A stretch of 64,000 nt of DNA, from NCBI GenBank assembly GCA_949752735.1, contig OX457053.1, positions 27,644,997 to 27,708,996 on the forward strand. Direction: 5' to 3'. The notes under the pieces were generated by a model, which was not told where the DNA came from, made no database searches, and worked only from the letters and a program-made list of their open reading frames with translations. Position 1 is the first letter of the stretch. Each line of letters starts with the position of its first letter. This document shows positions 21,901 through 36,900 of this stretch, one piece after another. A program made the translations under genes and the position numbers. The stretch comes from Lumbricus terrestris. Its lineage: Eukaryota > Annelida > Clitellata > Crassiclitellata > Lumbricidae.

Positions 21901-24900
21901 AAGCAATATCCATACATACCAATCATGAAGTATGTTATAACGCAGAACGCTGACAGAGGCACGAGACGCATCGGAACAAGATCACAGAAGACTTTGGCAA
22001 AGAAGTAGGCAGACACTCGGTAGAATCCGCTGGCACTTTCATGTCTACATCAATAACAGTTAATCATTAGTTTCATTGAATACAATTCCTTTTTTGATGA
22101 TGATCCCAACACAAGCAAGCAGCCTTTCATCACTGCACTACTCAACTAATCACTGCAAATTTTGCATATCACTGCACATTAAAACAAACCCAGCTTGCCT
22201 GGCCACATTAATTTTGATCCAGTTATTCTATACCAACACGAAAACATCACATATGCGCACACATGTCAATATCTCGAAACACCAATTCTAACGTTATAAC
22301 GTCAATTATAACGGATATTAAATATAGTTCAGCTTTTAAAATATGCGTTCATTATAACAGAAAAATCACGGTAAGTTCAGTGATCCCGATATCGCTCCAA
22401 AAGACAAGGTCGTCCAGTGTAATACCGTACAATGAAACAAGACTATGATTTTATTCTACAACAAAAGTTTTTTAGTATCGGACAAATGCAACTCACACAA
22501 ATATACTTCGCTCTTTGATGAACAATTCAACGGCAGAAAGATTTCCAAACACTTGATTCATGATGATGAAGAAGAAAGCACCAACCCTAACAACAACAAA
22601 AACAAATATTTAGCTTAAGAGATTTCATTGGTTTTACTCAGAAGATGAGAAGAGTAGTCCCTTAAGCAGAGTCAAGAAATGGGCAGGAAAGTTAAACAAG
22701 CAAGTATATTCCTATTACAACCAACTGTCTATAATACCACACTTTTCTTTACACTGCATTTAAGAGGGGTGCGGTAGTGTAGGGGTATGTTCGATGCCTT
22801 GGAGCCAGAAGGTTGTGAGTTCGAATCCACCTCCAGAGTTGCTTTGGTGTGATACACCGATTCAGTGTCAGTTACATATACATACATACATACACACACA
22901 GTTACATATCTAGTATAGACATACATCATACACACATAAATATATGCATACATACATAAATACATACACACATACATACGCACACAGTTACATGCATACA
23001 TACATAAATACATACAAACACATACATACACACATACATACAGGGTGGCTAAAAAAAATGCACCACCGGTTAAAATGCGATATCTTTGCAACCGATTGAA
23101 CTTTTTCTGCGAAAACATCCCAATTGAGCCACCCTGTACATACATACACACACACACACATACATACACATATCTCGATTGCAGAATATGTGTTGCACCG
23201 ACCTGTTCTGTATGGCTGAATCAACGTTGTCATCAAGTTGCAGGTAAATAACGCCAACGATCAACGCGAAAAACAGAACGATCACGAGCTAACGAAAGAA
23301 ATATCAAATAAAGATATATCAATTAAACAAACCAACAACAACCTGTCTAAAAGCAGCTGCCATCTATTCACACAGCACGCTTGGAATGCTTTAGATTTTA
23401 TTCATTTTCCGACATTACAAGCTGACCACTCACTTGAAACCTCTGATCGGATGACCGTCCATCATCATCCATTTCAACTTACCAGTAGGAACAAAAAGAA
23501 CCTACTTCATAACAAGAATGCTGTTCAAAAACGTTTACTAGTCTTTATATCCAGTGCTCTCTTGGCACTTGTTAACTGCTGCATTATGAGGACTCGTTAT
23601 TTTCGAAATAAAACGATTATTAATAATAGCATGACCAGTGTGTTCGGGCCTATTGAGTTTCCGTGATGCAGCTCTACATAAAATCATTTACATTAAGCTG
23701 GCAGGTTTTCAATGACAAGCAACACTAATGCTTCAACTGAAAGTTTGCAGACGGAAAATTTTCACCAACCTGCAGGATTGACGTCTGGGGATTTCGCACG
23801 ATGTTAAGAATAGTTCGCTTGGAAACGTATCGCAACTGTAACAGGTTAAACACTTATTTTTAAAAGAACTTCTCGCATTTATATCATCAACAAGAACTTC
23901 GTGAAACATCAAAATATCCAGTAAATTAACCTCAGTCTGCACAACTATTTTGGCTAAATTAAATCTGATAGGAAAGCACGAAAACTGAATGTCTTATAAT
24001 TTATTCACAACAAAATATGGAACTAAATTTTCAAGAAATAATAATAATTACTATCAATATTATTACATAAATTTCTTATGTGGGCAGATCATACCGAAAT
24101 GTGAATCTGAACTATATTCCGTATGCCATGCGTAAAATAAATACAATGATGCTAACATTAATTTGCAGACAAATACATAAATAAATACATCAAACATAAA
24201 TTGTTAATTTACATTATCATGGATCAGAATAATATTATATAAAGTTACGATGCATGATGTATGGGTCAAGAATAGTTTTAAAAATATCACAATTCAGAAA
24301 ATATTGTATTAGAACGAAATACTTAAGTAGTATTGTCAATATCAGTTTGATATTCACCCATGAAAGATGATATGATACAGCTCACATCAAGGCCGTAGCT
24401 AGGGGGTGTTTTGGGTGTTTGAACACCCCCGAATGGAAAATGTGAAAAATAATAGAATGCATTTACGAGCACATGATGTGAAAACCATGAAATAAAACCA
24501 TGAAAACACCCCCACCCCCCAAATGGAAAAACCGGAATGCCGGATGACTAAAAAGAAAAAAAGGTCATCAGTTTTTTGGGAAGGGAAATTGGTGGGTGAA
24601 ACACCCCCTGAAATCAAATCCTGGCTACGACCTTGGCTCACATTAACCCTTTAGAAACAGACCTGTGTCAGAAACCCTGTGCTGTATTCGCCGCTAATCT
24701 TTGTTTTGTGTCCGCTCTGGTTCCCCGCAATGTACGCCTCCTCAACGGGATTTATTTCGTCATTTACGCTAAAAGACGGAAACGAATTATTTCAATGCAT
24801 GATTTTTAAATAGATTGTGTATTACAGTCAGCACTTGAATATTTAACTGCATCTTCTCCTGGCAGCTGACTGACTATCTGCACCTCAGATTAACATTTTC

Positions 24901-27900
24901 GTATAATTGTGTGCTCGTCAAAAATTTATTAATCAATTAATTGATATTCTGCTAAAACACATATCTTTGTGGTTCCACATGCACACACAGCCAAAAGACA
25001 GAATAGGGATTTTTCAATTGCGGGTCTCTCTGTCTGGAATAGCCTCCCCTTTAGCCTGTGCTCTCTTCAGCGGAGTTGGGAGCGGCTCTGAGTAGTTATA
25101 TTGAAGGGGCACTATATCATTTCCTTATATGGTTGGATGGATAGATAGATAGATAGAAAGAAAGATAGATAGATAGATAGAGAGACAGACAAACAGACAG
25201 ACATTCATTTTTAGAACTGCACAACTTCTTCTTTCCCTTCCCATCCAAATATATGGTAAATTACTCCCATTCGGATGACAGTGATCTTTTTACTATTTTT
25301 AACTGCACAGAAGTGCTTCTACAGCTGCACAAACTCACATAGAACTGCACATGTTGTGTACAACTGCACACTAAAAAAGTCCCGATAGGTAGATAGATAG
25401 ATACTTAGGTAGATACTTAGGTAGGAGGTAGGTAGGTAGGTTATTCATTCATTCATTCATTCGAGTATTTATATAGCGCCTCTTCAAGGAAACTACTCAG
25501 AGGCGCTCCCAACTCCAGTACGGACAAACAGAACAGTTTTTAAGTGCTTATAGAATGTGTCAGAGAGTGATCTAGGGAACAGGCGCAGCTCAAGTGGGAG
25601 GGCATTCCATACCACTGGGTCAACCACAGAAAAAGCACGATCCTGCATGATGGAGGTACGAACAAACGGGACAAAGAGTACTTCCCTATCAGCCGAGCGG
25701 TTAGGTAGGTAGGTTAGGTAGGTAAACAGACAGACAGACATAGATATATCGCAAGAAGACTAGAACACAAATCCTGATACTTAGAATGTTCGGCATACCG
25801 TTTGGACCACGTGGAATTTAGGAACTTCTCGCTCAGCCTGAAAGCCAACGATGACTGGACAGGTTGCTCGACTTCTAGGACAGCGTCGCCGTTCTCAATA
25901 GCAAAGCTCGCTACAGAAAACAATTCGTAACGGCTTCTTTGTTTACTTTATGCATTGAACCAGCAATCCTATCTCTGTACACTTGGCTGTGCTCCGTCAT
26001 ACTTGCGTGACCTTTGCTGTCCAGTCCCTGACGTTGCAGCGCGTCGTGTACTTCGCTCTTCGGCTAGGGGTGAGCTTCTGGTCCCGCGGGCTCACTTAGC
26101 TATTAAGCAATGCCGTGCTTTCTCGGTCGTGGGGCCTACTGTCTGGAACGACCTCCTGGTCATGCTTCGCTCTCTACTTGTGGTCCATCCAGCTAGGTTC
26201 TACAAGTCGCTCAAGTTTTTTTTCTTTGTTCGTGGTTGGGCTGGGAGCGCCTCTGAGTAGTTTCTTGAAGGGGCGCTATATAAATGCTCTGAATGAATGA
26301 ATGTACAGTGCACACTCCAATCTGAGTTGCACACTCAGTGACTGAAGAATCTCTCTCTAATCTAATTGGTTTGGATCATACAAGTACAGCTCTACATAAT
26401 ATTATCATCTCGGATATAGTTTTTAACCATAAATATATAAAGCGCCTCTCACAATGCACACAAATCCGAGGCGCTCCCATCACAAAAGACCCAGAGAAAG
26501 GAAAGCAGCTTTGAGACAGAGAGAGGAATGTGCTTCGGGAACAAGTTACCGACGTACATTTACAAAGAACGTGTCAATGGATTCCAAAGTGTGGGATCAA
26601 TGAAGGCAAAAGCTCGAGACGCAACATATGGGGGTCGTGTTTTACATCGAAATTACTACGACTTCTTGGCAGACATCATCGATATTTAATAACGAACAAA
26701 GAAATATGTGACCATTAACATTTTCACTTCATTTAATATGCACCATTAACCAGTTTGTTTGAATCAAACACACAGCATGCTGTAACTTTCCAACCTACCA
26801 ATTGTCTGTAATAATTAATACACTACTATCACTTACTTATGCCTGAATCCCCAGTTCCCTGATAGTTCCTTTGTGGCAAATGCAAATAATTAATTATGTC
26901 TATTATGTTTTGCAGTTGCATAAAATGATTATTTAAATGCATATAATGATAAGTTGCGAGTGTACATGCCTAGATTGTTCCCGCAGTAGGTTTGCAGGCG
27001 GTTCAAAAAAGTAACACTTACTTACTTAATATCGTGTCACATTCAATGCACATCATAGCCATAACGAATTTCACAGATAAGCTTAATTTTTAAAAGCAAC
27101 TTAAATGACTGCTTTCAAGATTATTCCGCTATTATCATCTCTGCTCTATGATTGGCTGATCAACCTGAACTATTATAATGCAGCGGCCATCTTTCTCTGT
27201 AGCTGGTCCTAGAACCTGGAATTGGTTTCCTGTTGTGCCCCGCCAGGTGCCTAGAGGTCACAACACTCTGTTCCTCTTGAACTTAAAATCTGCCTTATTT
27301 AGCCGTGGTTACACTGGGAGCGCATCCGAGTAGATAACCTTGAAGGAGCACTATATAAAACTCTTAATAATGATGATGATAATAATAATAATAATAATCT
27401 AGTTTAACTTACAGTAGTACTTCATTAATTTCACTTATTTGTGAGTTGCTTTGAATATATATCACTTACAGACTGTTTCTTTCATGTTGCCGTGCTGTAA
27501 TTCAGCCTCCTCGACTAAAACAGAAATTTACACAAACTTTAAAGACTGCACAGCACAAACAACGAACTTTTCTGAGCATTTAATTCAAAACGCACAATCA
27601 GTTCATACCTTATTCCAATCCTTGTACCATTAATAATAATGATGGCAACTTCTGTGGCGCCGTAGCACAGCCATGCCGTTACAAGGGCGCCTTCTTTTAT
27701 CAGCCTGCAATATCCATCAGGCACACTTCCTCTTTGTGCAAATTCAAGCCTCTCCCATTTTTTAAGACTAACACTGAAAGTGACATGACATCTCAGCATT
27801 TACGGATAATCTGACAACGCCACATGCAAAGTAACTGGTCTTCCTAACCTAATACGCTCACTTCTATAGTGCCACGTTTATAAGGTGCATGATCCAATAA

Positions 27901-30900
27901 TCTCACTACACTCAAGTCAAATAACATAACCAGTTGTGCGTCATTGACATGGCTGCACACTGCACAGTAAAGAGAAATGCGGGATATATGTTATGGCGCC
28001 ACAGAAATTATCGTCATTACATTACATCCATTGTAGAGGGTGGGGGCGGTAGCACATTGGATAACACACTGGCATGGAGATCAGCGGAGTGGAGTTCGAT
28101 TCCCGAAGCCCCCGTAGGATAGGCGTGCTTTGAAGGCTGCTATCAGTGCCGTTGTATTGCAGGTTGTCTGTTCTGTTAGTAGTTAAGATTAATAGATTAC
28201 TTCATGTAGTCAAATGTCAGTTTGAAAAACCAAACGAAGTTTATTATCATTATTATATTATATACATTATTCAATATTCAAAATTCTTTTGTAAAATTTG
28301 CGAACTGGTAAAATATCTGACACAAAGCTAAGCAACGTTAAAACAACTGGGATGCAAACTATATCAAATCCATAAACAATAAAAGCATTTAAATAAATAA
28401 AAAATTAATTCATTAATGCAGACTCAGTGAGTAACTACTCACTACATAAATCACATCACACGAAACACTTGAAGCCAAGAATAAAATCACAAGATAAATA
28501 TTATTTATATAGTAAGCTGCCAAACTGCTCCATAATCTTGACTAAGAACAGATATATATATACATATATTATATATTATATATATACTAGCTGTACCCGG
28601 CCACGCGTTGCTGTGGCTGAAAAGACTGTCCAACCCTCCCTTCCTACATCCCCTCCCCTTTCCCCCTCCCTCCCTCCTCCCTCCCTCCCTCCCCTCCCTA
28701 GATATATCTCAGCCGATCAAAAAGCACCAGATTCTGATCATTTTTAATTTCTCTCAACGACGCGTGTGCACTAAAGGCGACTGCAAAACCAACACAGCCT
28801 GTCGTTTAAGGTTAAATGCCAAATTGGACAGCTCTGTATGTCATGACTTCCTGAATCCTGATCAATTCATGCTTTGAAGGCTGCTTTTAGCGCTGATTAT
28901 ATTATTGCAGGCTGCCTGTTCTGTTAGTTTAGTTAAGATTCATGTATTCTGTTTTCCGAGTTCTTGTTAATTGCTTCAACTGCGTAATTGTACACTGCAA
29001 CCGGTTGCGGTCTGTCAATTGGATTGTTGAATAAACGAAAATTATCATTATTACAGCAAAGCTTTTGTGCAGCACTGTGGAAGTTTTGAGACATAGGGAA
29101 AACCATTTCACCCTGTGTGGCAGAGCAAAGGAATCTACGACCTGGAATGGATAGCACTGACAAACTTCCCGGAGATAAATCGAGGCCAGGACTGCTACCT
29201 TTGACTTCCACAAACCCAACACCATGTCAATAGCCTGAACTCTCATTACAACAGCTTAAACAAAGCGACTATAGCAGGAAAATCATTGGCCTGTAGAATC
29301 AACGCCTTGGCTGCCAGCAACAACCACACACAATTCTCGACGATACCTGGAGTAAATCCTTGTGCTTTTCCATGAATCTCCTTTTTGCCCAATTCATGAC
29401 TTTCTGAAAGAGATATTATGCAAAAAAATGGAAAATCATCTCCACATGCTTATGGAAGCTCTCCAGATCACGCCTTCCTTGAAGGCGCACTATATAAAAC
29501 TTCCTTACTACTACACCTACTACTAATAATTTAATAATAATAGCAGTAATAATAGCAATAATATTATTTCCGCTCACAACATTTCATGAAATTTCAGATT
29601 TCACACCTATTTGCATCAGTTCAGTACAAACCAAAAACTGAGCAAAGAACAATCATCACAAGTGACCAAAAATTCTGTAACATCTCTACAATCTCGGTCT
29701 CGTGAACTCAGAATATTTGGTCAGTCCAGAATTCTAGCCACGAGACAACCGAGTCACTGTAGAAGTTAAAAACCCGTAACAATGCCATTCACAGTGAAAG
29801 ACGACCTGTGCTGGTTCCCTATTAGCTCATCGCCAACTGTTAACAATCTGTATAAAATATATTGTGGGGCGTGGTGGTGTAGTAGGTATGTTTGTTGCCT
29901 TGCAGCCGGAGGGTTGCCGGTTTCAATCCACATGGAGCCGCCGCGTAGGGACTTTGAGCAAGTCCTTCACTCACACTTGCTCGAGCGCTTCGGCGTGAAA
30001 CTCCGATTCAGTGTCCACGCTGTAGTTGTAAGCGTCTCTGAGTAGAGAGCTTGAAAGGGCACTATAGAAATGGATGAATAAATAAATAAATACGCAATTG
30101 CAAAATGCCATTTTCTGCAAACCTTCCACAGCAAATCGCTCTGAAAATGTGAAGATCGACAGCCAAAAACTATATTTTGTTCAATTTCTAAATGCAAGTC
30201 GTCACCTTTTGAGGCGAGAACGGCTGTTGAATCACCGTTGATGACGTCGAGGAAGAAGTCAGACGGGTTGTTGTGCTCCTCGCACTCGTAACCTACAATT
30301 CACACACAAAAACATGCATCAAGGACTCTAAGACATGCATCAAGAACTCAAATACATGCATCAAGGACTCAAAGACATCCATCAAGGACTCAAAGACATG
30401 CATCAAGAACTCAAAGACATGCATCAAGGACTCAAAGACATGCATCAAGAACTCAAAGACATGCATCAAGGACTCAAAGACATGCATCAAGAACTCAAAT
30501 ACATGCATGAAGGACTCAGACATCCATCAAGGACTCAAAGACATCCAAGGTCTCAAAGACATGCATCAAGGACTCAAAGACATGCATCAAGGACTCAAAG
30601 ACATGCATCGAGGACTCTAGGACATGCATCAAGGACTCAAAGACATGCATCAAGGACTCAAAGACATGCATCAAGGACTCAAAGATATGCATCAAGGACT
30701 CAAAGATATGCATCAAGGACTCAAAGACATGCATCAAGGACTCAAAGACATCCATCAAGGACTCAAAGACATGCACCAAGGACTCAAATACATGCATCAA
30801 GGACTCGAAAGCTCACACAAAATTTCATATAAAGCAAACCAGTCGGACAGAATTCTCACACTGCATTTTGAAAGCTACGCCCCCTGCGGAAAGCTAATCT

Positions 30901-33900
30901 GGGAAAATTTTAAACAAAGAAGTGAGGACAGAACATTTTCGCAAGATGTTGATTAGCCAATGGTGAGCCCATTCTCCGGAAATGAGTTGCCTAACAATCG
31001 CAACGCCCTCTGCCTCTCTTTGCCACCTTGGAGACCCTTTCTTCGCCCACGGTTTCCTTATGACAGGTCAGAAGTGTTTTAGATGAGTCTGCCTTTAATC
31101 GGCACTACAACTTACTTGACTTACGGCTCAGGCAATGCTACTGGCACGCGTCAGCCGCTCTCTTATGGTAGCTCTCCATTCCTCCCTGTGCCGCGCCGTG
31201 TGAGTGGCCTCCTGAATCGTTAATCTCTTTACAGTCCTGATTTAACAAGTCTATCCACCTTTTCTTTGGGTTTTCACATTTTTTGGAACTATACACATCA
31301 GCAATTACTTAAATAAGACGGGCTGGCTGGCGGGCTTACCGATGCTACTGAAGTATGAGAGAGCCTCTGGTGCAGGTCCGTGAAAGATCGTTCGTCCAGC
31401 GGCCAACAGCATCAGACGATCGAAGAGTTTGAAGATTGCGTAGCGCGGTTGATGGATCGAAAAAATGATCGTGCGACCACGCACTGATAATCTGAAGAAT
31501 TAAGCAGAAATGATCTCGCTGGTTACCATTATTGCATAAATTGCGCTTCAGTTTAAACGAATCTATGTGCATACACCAGGAACACCTTAAGATGCTTTGT
31601 CTTTCGGCAAGGCCATGCTAAACAGAGCTCCTAAGAATTACTTTATAAACGACAAGAACACATGCTAAAACAAGTTTAAAAGAACGGCTTAATGAAAAAG
31701 GTCCAGATAAAACGAGTTTACTAGAACTACATTAAATAGCGCCACTTCAAAATTTTTACTCAGAAGCGCTCCAGACTACTGCACGGACACCGAATCGGAG
31801 TTTGAGGCCAAAGGTCGCTGCAAGGTGGCTTGAGGTGGATTTGAACCTGCAACCTCCGGCTGCAAGGCAATGAACATAACCACTGCACCCCACGAATTAG
31901 TGCCTGTGCGATGCATTACGAGGAGAAAGGGTTACACTACATGGCTTTGCACACGCAGACCAAAGCTTCGTTTATCATACCCTACATCACAGAAGCTTTT
32001 ACGCACTCGGTCTGACTTCAAGAAATAGGTTGCCTAGTACCCTACAACATAATCTCCTCGGACTTTCATTAACCCTCTACCAACCAAATGGTGTGCGAAA
32101 AAATGTCATACCATCGGTCGATAATAAACGGTTGAATATTCTACAATCCATATAATATTTTATACGGTTGATCATTAGATGATGGTCTTCTGTGATTACA
32201 TCAACAGCTCTGTGACGAGTCCTTCTTTCACAAACTGTTGAAGGCTGGTTTTTTGCTTGATCTCGGCCGGGAGCACCTCTGAGTAGTTACCTTGAAGGGG
32301 CGCTATATAAATTCTGATAGATACATTCTTAAACAGGAGCTACATAGATCCGACGATTGCAATTACAATGACAAATAACTGATTGCTTACATTCACAATC
32401 TGTGTACCTGTGCTATCCATTCCAGGTCGTAGATTCCTTCGCTCTGCTACGCATGGAGACCTGGTTGTCCCTATGGCTCGATCTTCCACAGTGCTGCAGA
32501 GAAGCTTTGCTATGGTCGGTCCATCTTTCTGGAATAAATTACCTATTAGTCTCCGTAATGAACTTCTTTGTCTTTCTTTGCCTCTTTTCCGCAAGCGTTT
32601 GAAAACCATTCTCTTTGATTGTGGTTTGGTGTCAGGTCGGGAGCGCCTCTGAGAAGTTCTCTTGAAGGGGCGCTACATAAATGTACGATTACAATTACAA
32701 TTACAGTCATTTTACGGGAAATTCACAGGTTACTTTATCTCATTTGATACCAGATTGAGACGTTAAAACAGAAAAAAGCCGCTACCTGTGCAGCAAAGAC
32801 ATGACGGCGTTTGCGGTGCTTGCGTCTAAACCCGTCGTCGGTTCGTCGAGAAAGAGAACGCCCGGAGAAATGATCAACTCCATTCCGATGTTCGTTCTCT
32901 TCCGTTCTCCGCCGGATACTCCACGAATGAACTCTGTTCCGATCTGTGGAGAATCATCCACACAAAAACAACGACAATCAGAATTGCCAGTGCTTAAAGT
33001 GTGGAAAAATAAATGCCTGGACGCTCCTTACCTTTCCAAAAGAAGCGCCTGGATGCCCCTTACCTTTACAGGCTGTGCTGGCCAATAAGTGGCAGAACGA
33101 CGTTCACATTTTAAAATAAGTGCATGGACGCCGTCCATGACCGTCCAGTCACACTTTAAGTCCTGAGAATCGCCTAAGTCAGAGGTTCTCAATATCAATC
33201 AACATCGGTCATGGGACTTGGTGGATTTGGATGCCAAAGGCACCGGAGTAAAATGGGGTATGTGTCTGAGAGCAAGCCTGTTACCAGAATTTTGAAAAAC
33301 TAAATCTTAAACGGTGCATTTTTAACAAGCAAAAGTTAGGCTATTAAAATCTTAATTTTGACTAGGGTTTTCAATACCGGATTTGTGGCAAAAACAATCG
33401 CTGGTTGTAGAAATCCGATTACAAACCTAGTTTTTTAATTGGCCTTATAGAAAATCCACTGTTCCCAGCATCGAGGTGATATATATGAAAGATGCCCACT
33501 GGAAATTCACTGAATTCTATAACGTTTTCTACGAGAAAAACAGTTAACTTAAGAGGTTCTGTAATTAGTTGGTCTTGCTTGTTCCCAACGAATTTTATAA
33601 TTGGTTTTCTTTTTTGACATCACAAAATGCTAAAATTTCACAAACTGCATGACGATGTTGTCATCACAGTACCGTACATTGATATCTCTCGTACCATAGG
33701 TCAACAACCTCTTAACATGGTGGGCCGTAGGTAATGCAAGATCGCAGCTAACATGGATCTGTTGCAATTAGTTTATTCTGAAGACAACCTTTCAGTTTAT
33801 AGGTCAGTACTTGTAAGTACAAATGCATCTCAGATAATTTTAAAACATGATTTTTTTAAATGAATTTGAATATCGTTCCGTAAACAGTGAAAGCCGATTA

Positions 33901-36900
33901 TCATTTTCTAAACTGATAATCAGATCCTCGATTATCGTTTAACGTCCCAAATTTTGACCCACATTATCAGTCACGAAGATCACGACACTCTTGTGAACAA
34001 GCAGTGCAATATAAATTCACGTGGACATCAAAATCTATCGAGGACAAGTGAGATCACATGACAAGACTAATTAGTATGCGTACAACAATCTAATTATAAG
34101 ATCTAAATTATTATCCGTTAAGCTTAGATTTACTGTTTTATGCTGAGAAATGCACCAGTTAGGCTAAAATCCAATTTGCCAAGCAAAACCAGGGACCACT
34201 GAGCCCGGCCCGGATATCTACTTCCATTTTGACAAAAACTTTGTTACCATGGCATGCCATGTGCTGGAAAATATTATCAGTGACAGTCACTAAAAATAAT
34301 TTGGTTTAGAGATTAATTATCGTATTTCAACATAAGGTAATCATTGTAAGAATTGTTGACTAAATTGCCAATTTTACTGCCCATTTACGGGAAGGTGGAC
34401 ACAAGCTGCACAGCCACCCCCCCCCCCCCCACTCAAACAACCATCCCCTCTAGGGCCTCTACATTGTGGAAAAATAACCTGTTGGCAGTCGGGTATGGTA
34501 CCGTAGACTCGCCTCTAATTTTACCACTACAACATTCTCTACAATCATTACCAAAGGGCTAAGTAAATATAACAAAATACTTTTCTTGACATTGAAAAGT
34601 CCCAAACAACAATCAGGCTTCTTGACCAGTTCAAAACTCTATATTATGCCATATTCAAATTTCAAAATCCACAATGACAGCAAAATGGACAGTTGGCCAC
34701 CAGAGTCCCATTTAAAAATTATTGTATTTAAAATGTATTTCAATGGAAGTTTTTATGTACTGTATATGCATAAATAGCTGACTACCGGAGTGTTGTTATG
34801 CTCTTTTCTGTGCATAACAAAGCCGATTAGTTGCATAAGCAGCTTAAAACATTCTGGCAGCAGCCTAGAACAATCTGGCAGCAGCCTAGAACATTCTGGC
34901 CACCAAGGCAATTCACCTGCGGACTCTCTTAGCTGCACCCTGTTGAGTATTAGCAAGTGATGGAACATTGCAACCAGATGATTTTCCGGAATGTGTGTAA
35001 ACTCTATCATACACATTCCACTCAGATTGACTTTAACTGAATGGTAATACCGACGGCATTAAATGCTATGTAAGTTTCACACACCAGCACATTTACCGAT
35101 TTTATACAGTACATGTGAAATTCCGCAATTGAATTAGTCTATTGCATACAACAATTTATTGCATACAACAATTTATTGCATACAACAATAGACAAGTCAT
35201 GATCAAGAACTGTAGTGCAATAGTCCAGAAAAGTTAATAGCTTATACTAAACCCTAACCGAGCGGTTCCCAAAAGTGGCCCGCAAGCCTAAAAAATGGCC
35301 CTCATCTCTCAAAGAATTAGCAAACATATATGACAAAATTGACAATTTGGACAGGCTAAAACACATAATTATTTTCTATTGCGAATTATTTTATTTTGAT
35401 GTCTATAATTAGCATCAAACATTCTATTTTTGATTCATTTATAACAATTCATATGCTTTTAGTTAATTAAATTTTAGCTTTGTGGCCCCTAATGTCCTTC
35501 AACTAGGAAAAAGTGGCCCTCGTGTCCTCCAACTTAGAAAAAATGGCCCTTAAGTCGCAAAAGGTTGGGCAACACTGCCCTAACCCATTTATACATTGCA
35601 CAAGCCATTAAGTGCATATATTTGGTTCAAGGCAGTCCCAAGGCTAACCATTTAAGACATGCGCTCAAGAGGTGTTGACTGCAATAAATTCTAAGATTCA
35701 CGATAGTAAAAGCAGGTAATAGCTCCCTACATGTATATGCAGTGCACCTTTGAACTATAAGATTACACGCCATGCATTCTTACACGTGTACGCTATCTAG
35801 ACTTGATTGTATTGCATCTCTACATTTCGATGGCCAAGAGCACAGACGTCGTATCTGCAATTTTTTCAGAAAATCACTTTTTGACGCTATTCGATGCGTA
35901 AAATTATTCTTCACAGCCCAATAAAGCTTGTATGTACATACGACGTATATGCAGTAAGATATCGTTCAGAATCTGAATGTCGTATCTGCAAGTTAAGGTC
36001 ACAAACGTCGTATCTGCCACACATACGACATTTGTGCAGTAATTTCTGCCACACATACGACATAATCTAGTGCACAGATGTCGTATCTGACCTTTAATTA
36101 CATTATAAAAGTCTTTTCGTTATGCTGCTGCATAAAAGACACTGACAATGTCACTTGCTGAATCAAAATAAACATTTTGGCTATCTCACTTTTTATGAGA
36201 AAGGAACATGTATCTTGAAATAAAGTTTTTTCTACTTCCTGAAAAGTTTTGTTTTTTGCACATACGACGTCTGTGCTCTTGGCCATCGATTTATTACTCA
36301 TCGCTCAGCAGACTATATTTTTTGTGGCTGTGGTTAAATTCTGCGACTCGCATAGGGGTAAACAGGCTGATGATGGCTGCCTGTCTTCCCTTATGTTTCC
36401 TAAAAAAAATTGCAGTCATCTGCATTATTTACATTACATATGTGAAAAGTAAAAGAGTTTGGAACTGACTGGGAGAAAAATGTAACTTATAGATACCATT
36501 TTTACACTTTTGGATTTTCCTTTACTTTTGGACCTAATTATGCCTAAATAATTCCCCAGCCCAAATTATTATTAACCATTTATAAATACATTTATACTGT
36601 TATGTCGCTATTTTCAAATTTCAACAAAAAATAAATAGAAATAAAAAATAGCTTCATAGAGGGTTAAATTTTTAGGCTGGGAGCGCTTTTGAGTAGCCCC
36701 CTTGAAGAGGCGATATATAAATGCATCTAATGAACAATAAATAAAATGTGGGGTCAAAATGAGTTTTGAGACACGGTGGTGTAGTGGGCATGCTCGTCAA
36801 CTTGCAGGTTCAAATCCACCTCAAGCCGCCGTGTAGGGACCCTGAGCAAGTCCTTCACTCGCAATTACTCAAGTGCTTCGGCGTGAAACTCCGACTCAGT

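Noticed and set aside
22076..22448. Small plus-strand open frames in an ABCG2 intron
   Set aside because: No conserved motif, antisense to the gene and of a length expected by chance.
24907..25095. Small open frame ending in a G-S-E-stop sequence
   Set aside because: Its end is the shared LINE/SINE tail (gggagcggctctgagtag); no independent gene evidence.
28589..28620. The sequence ctagctgtacccggccacg as the end of a specific transposon
   Set aside because: I recognise it only as a dispersed sequence seen in many invertebrate genomes; I could not find its other end or assign a family.
30273..30956. Open frames of 110-165 codons on both strands
   Set aside because: Translations of the 21-bp minisatellite in the intron before ABCG2-type exon 6.
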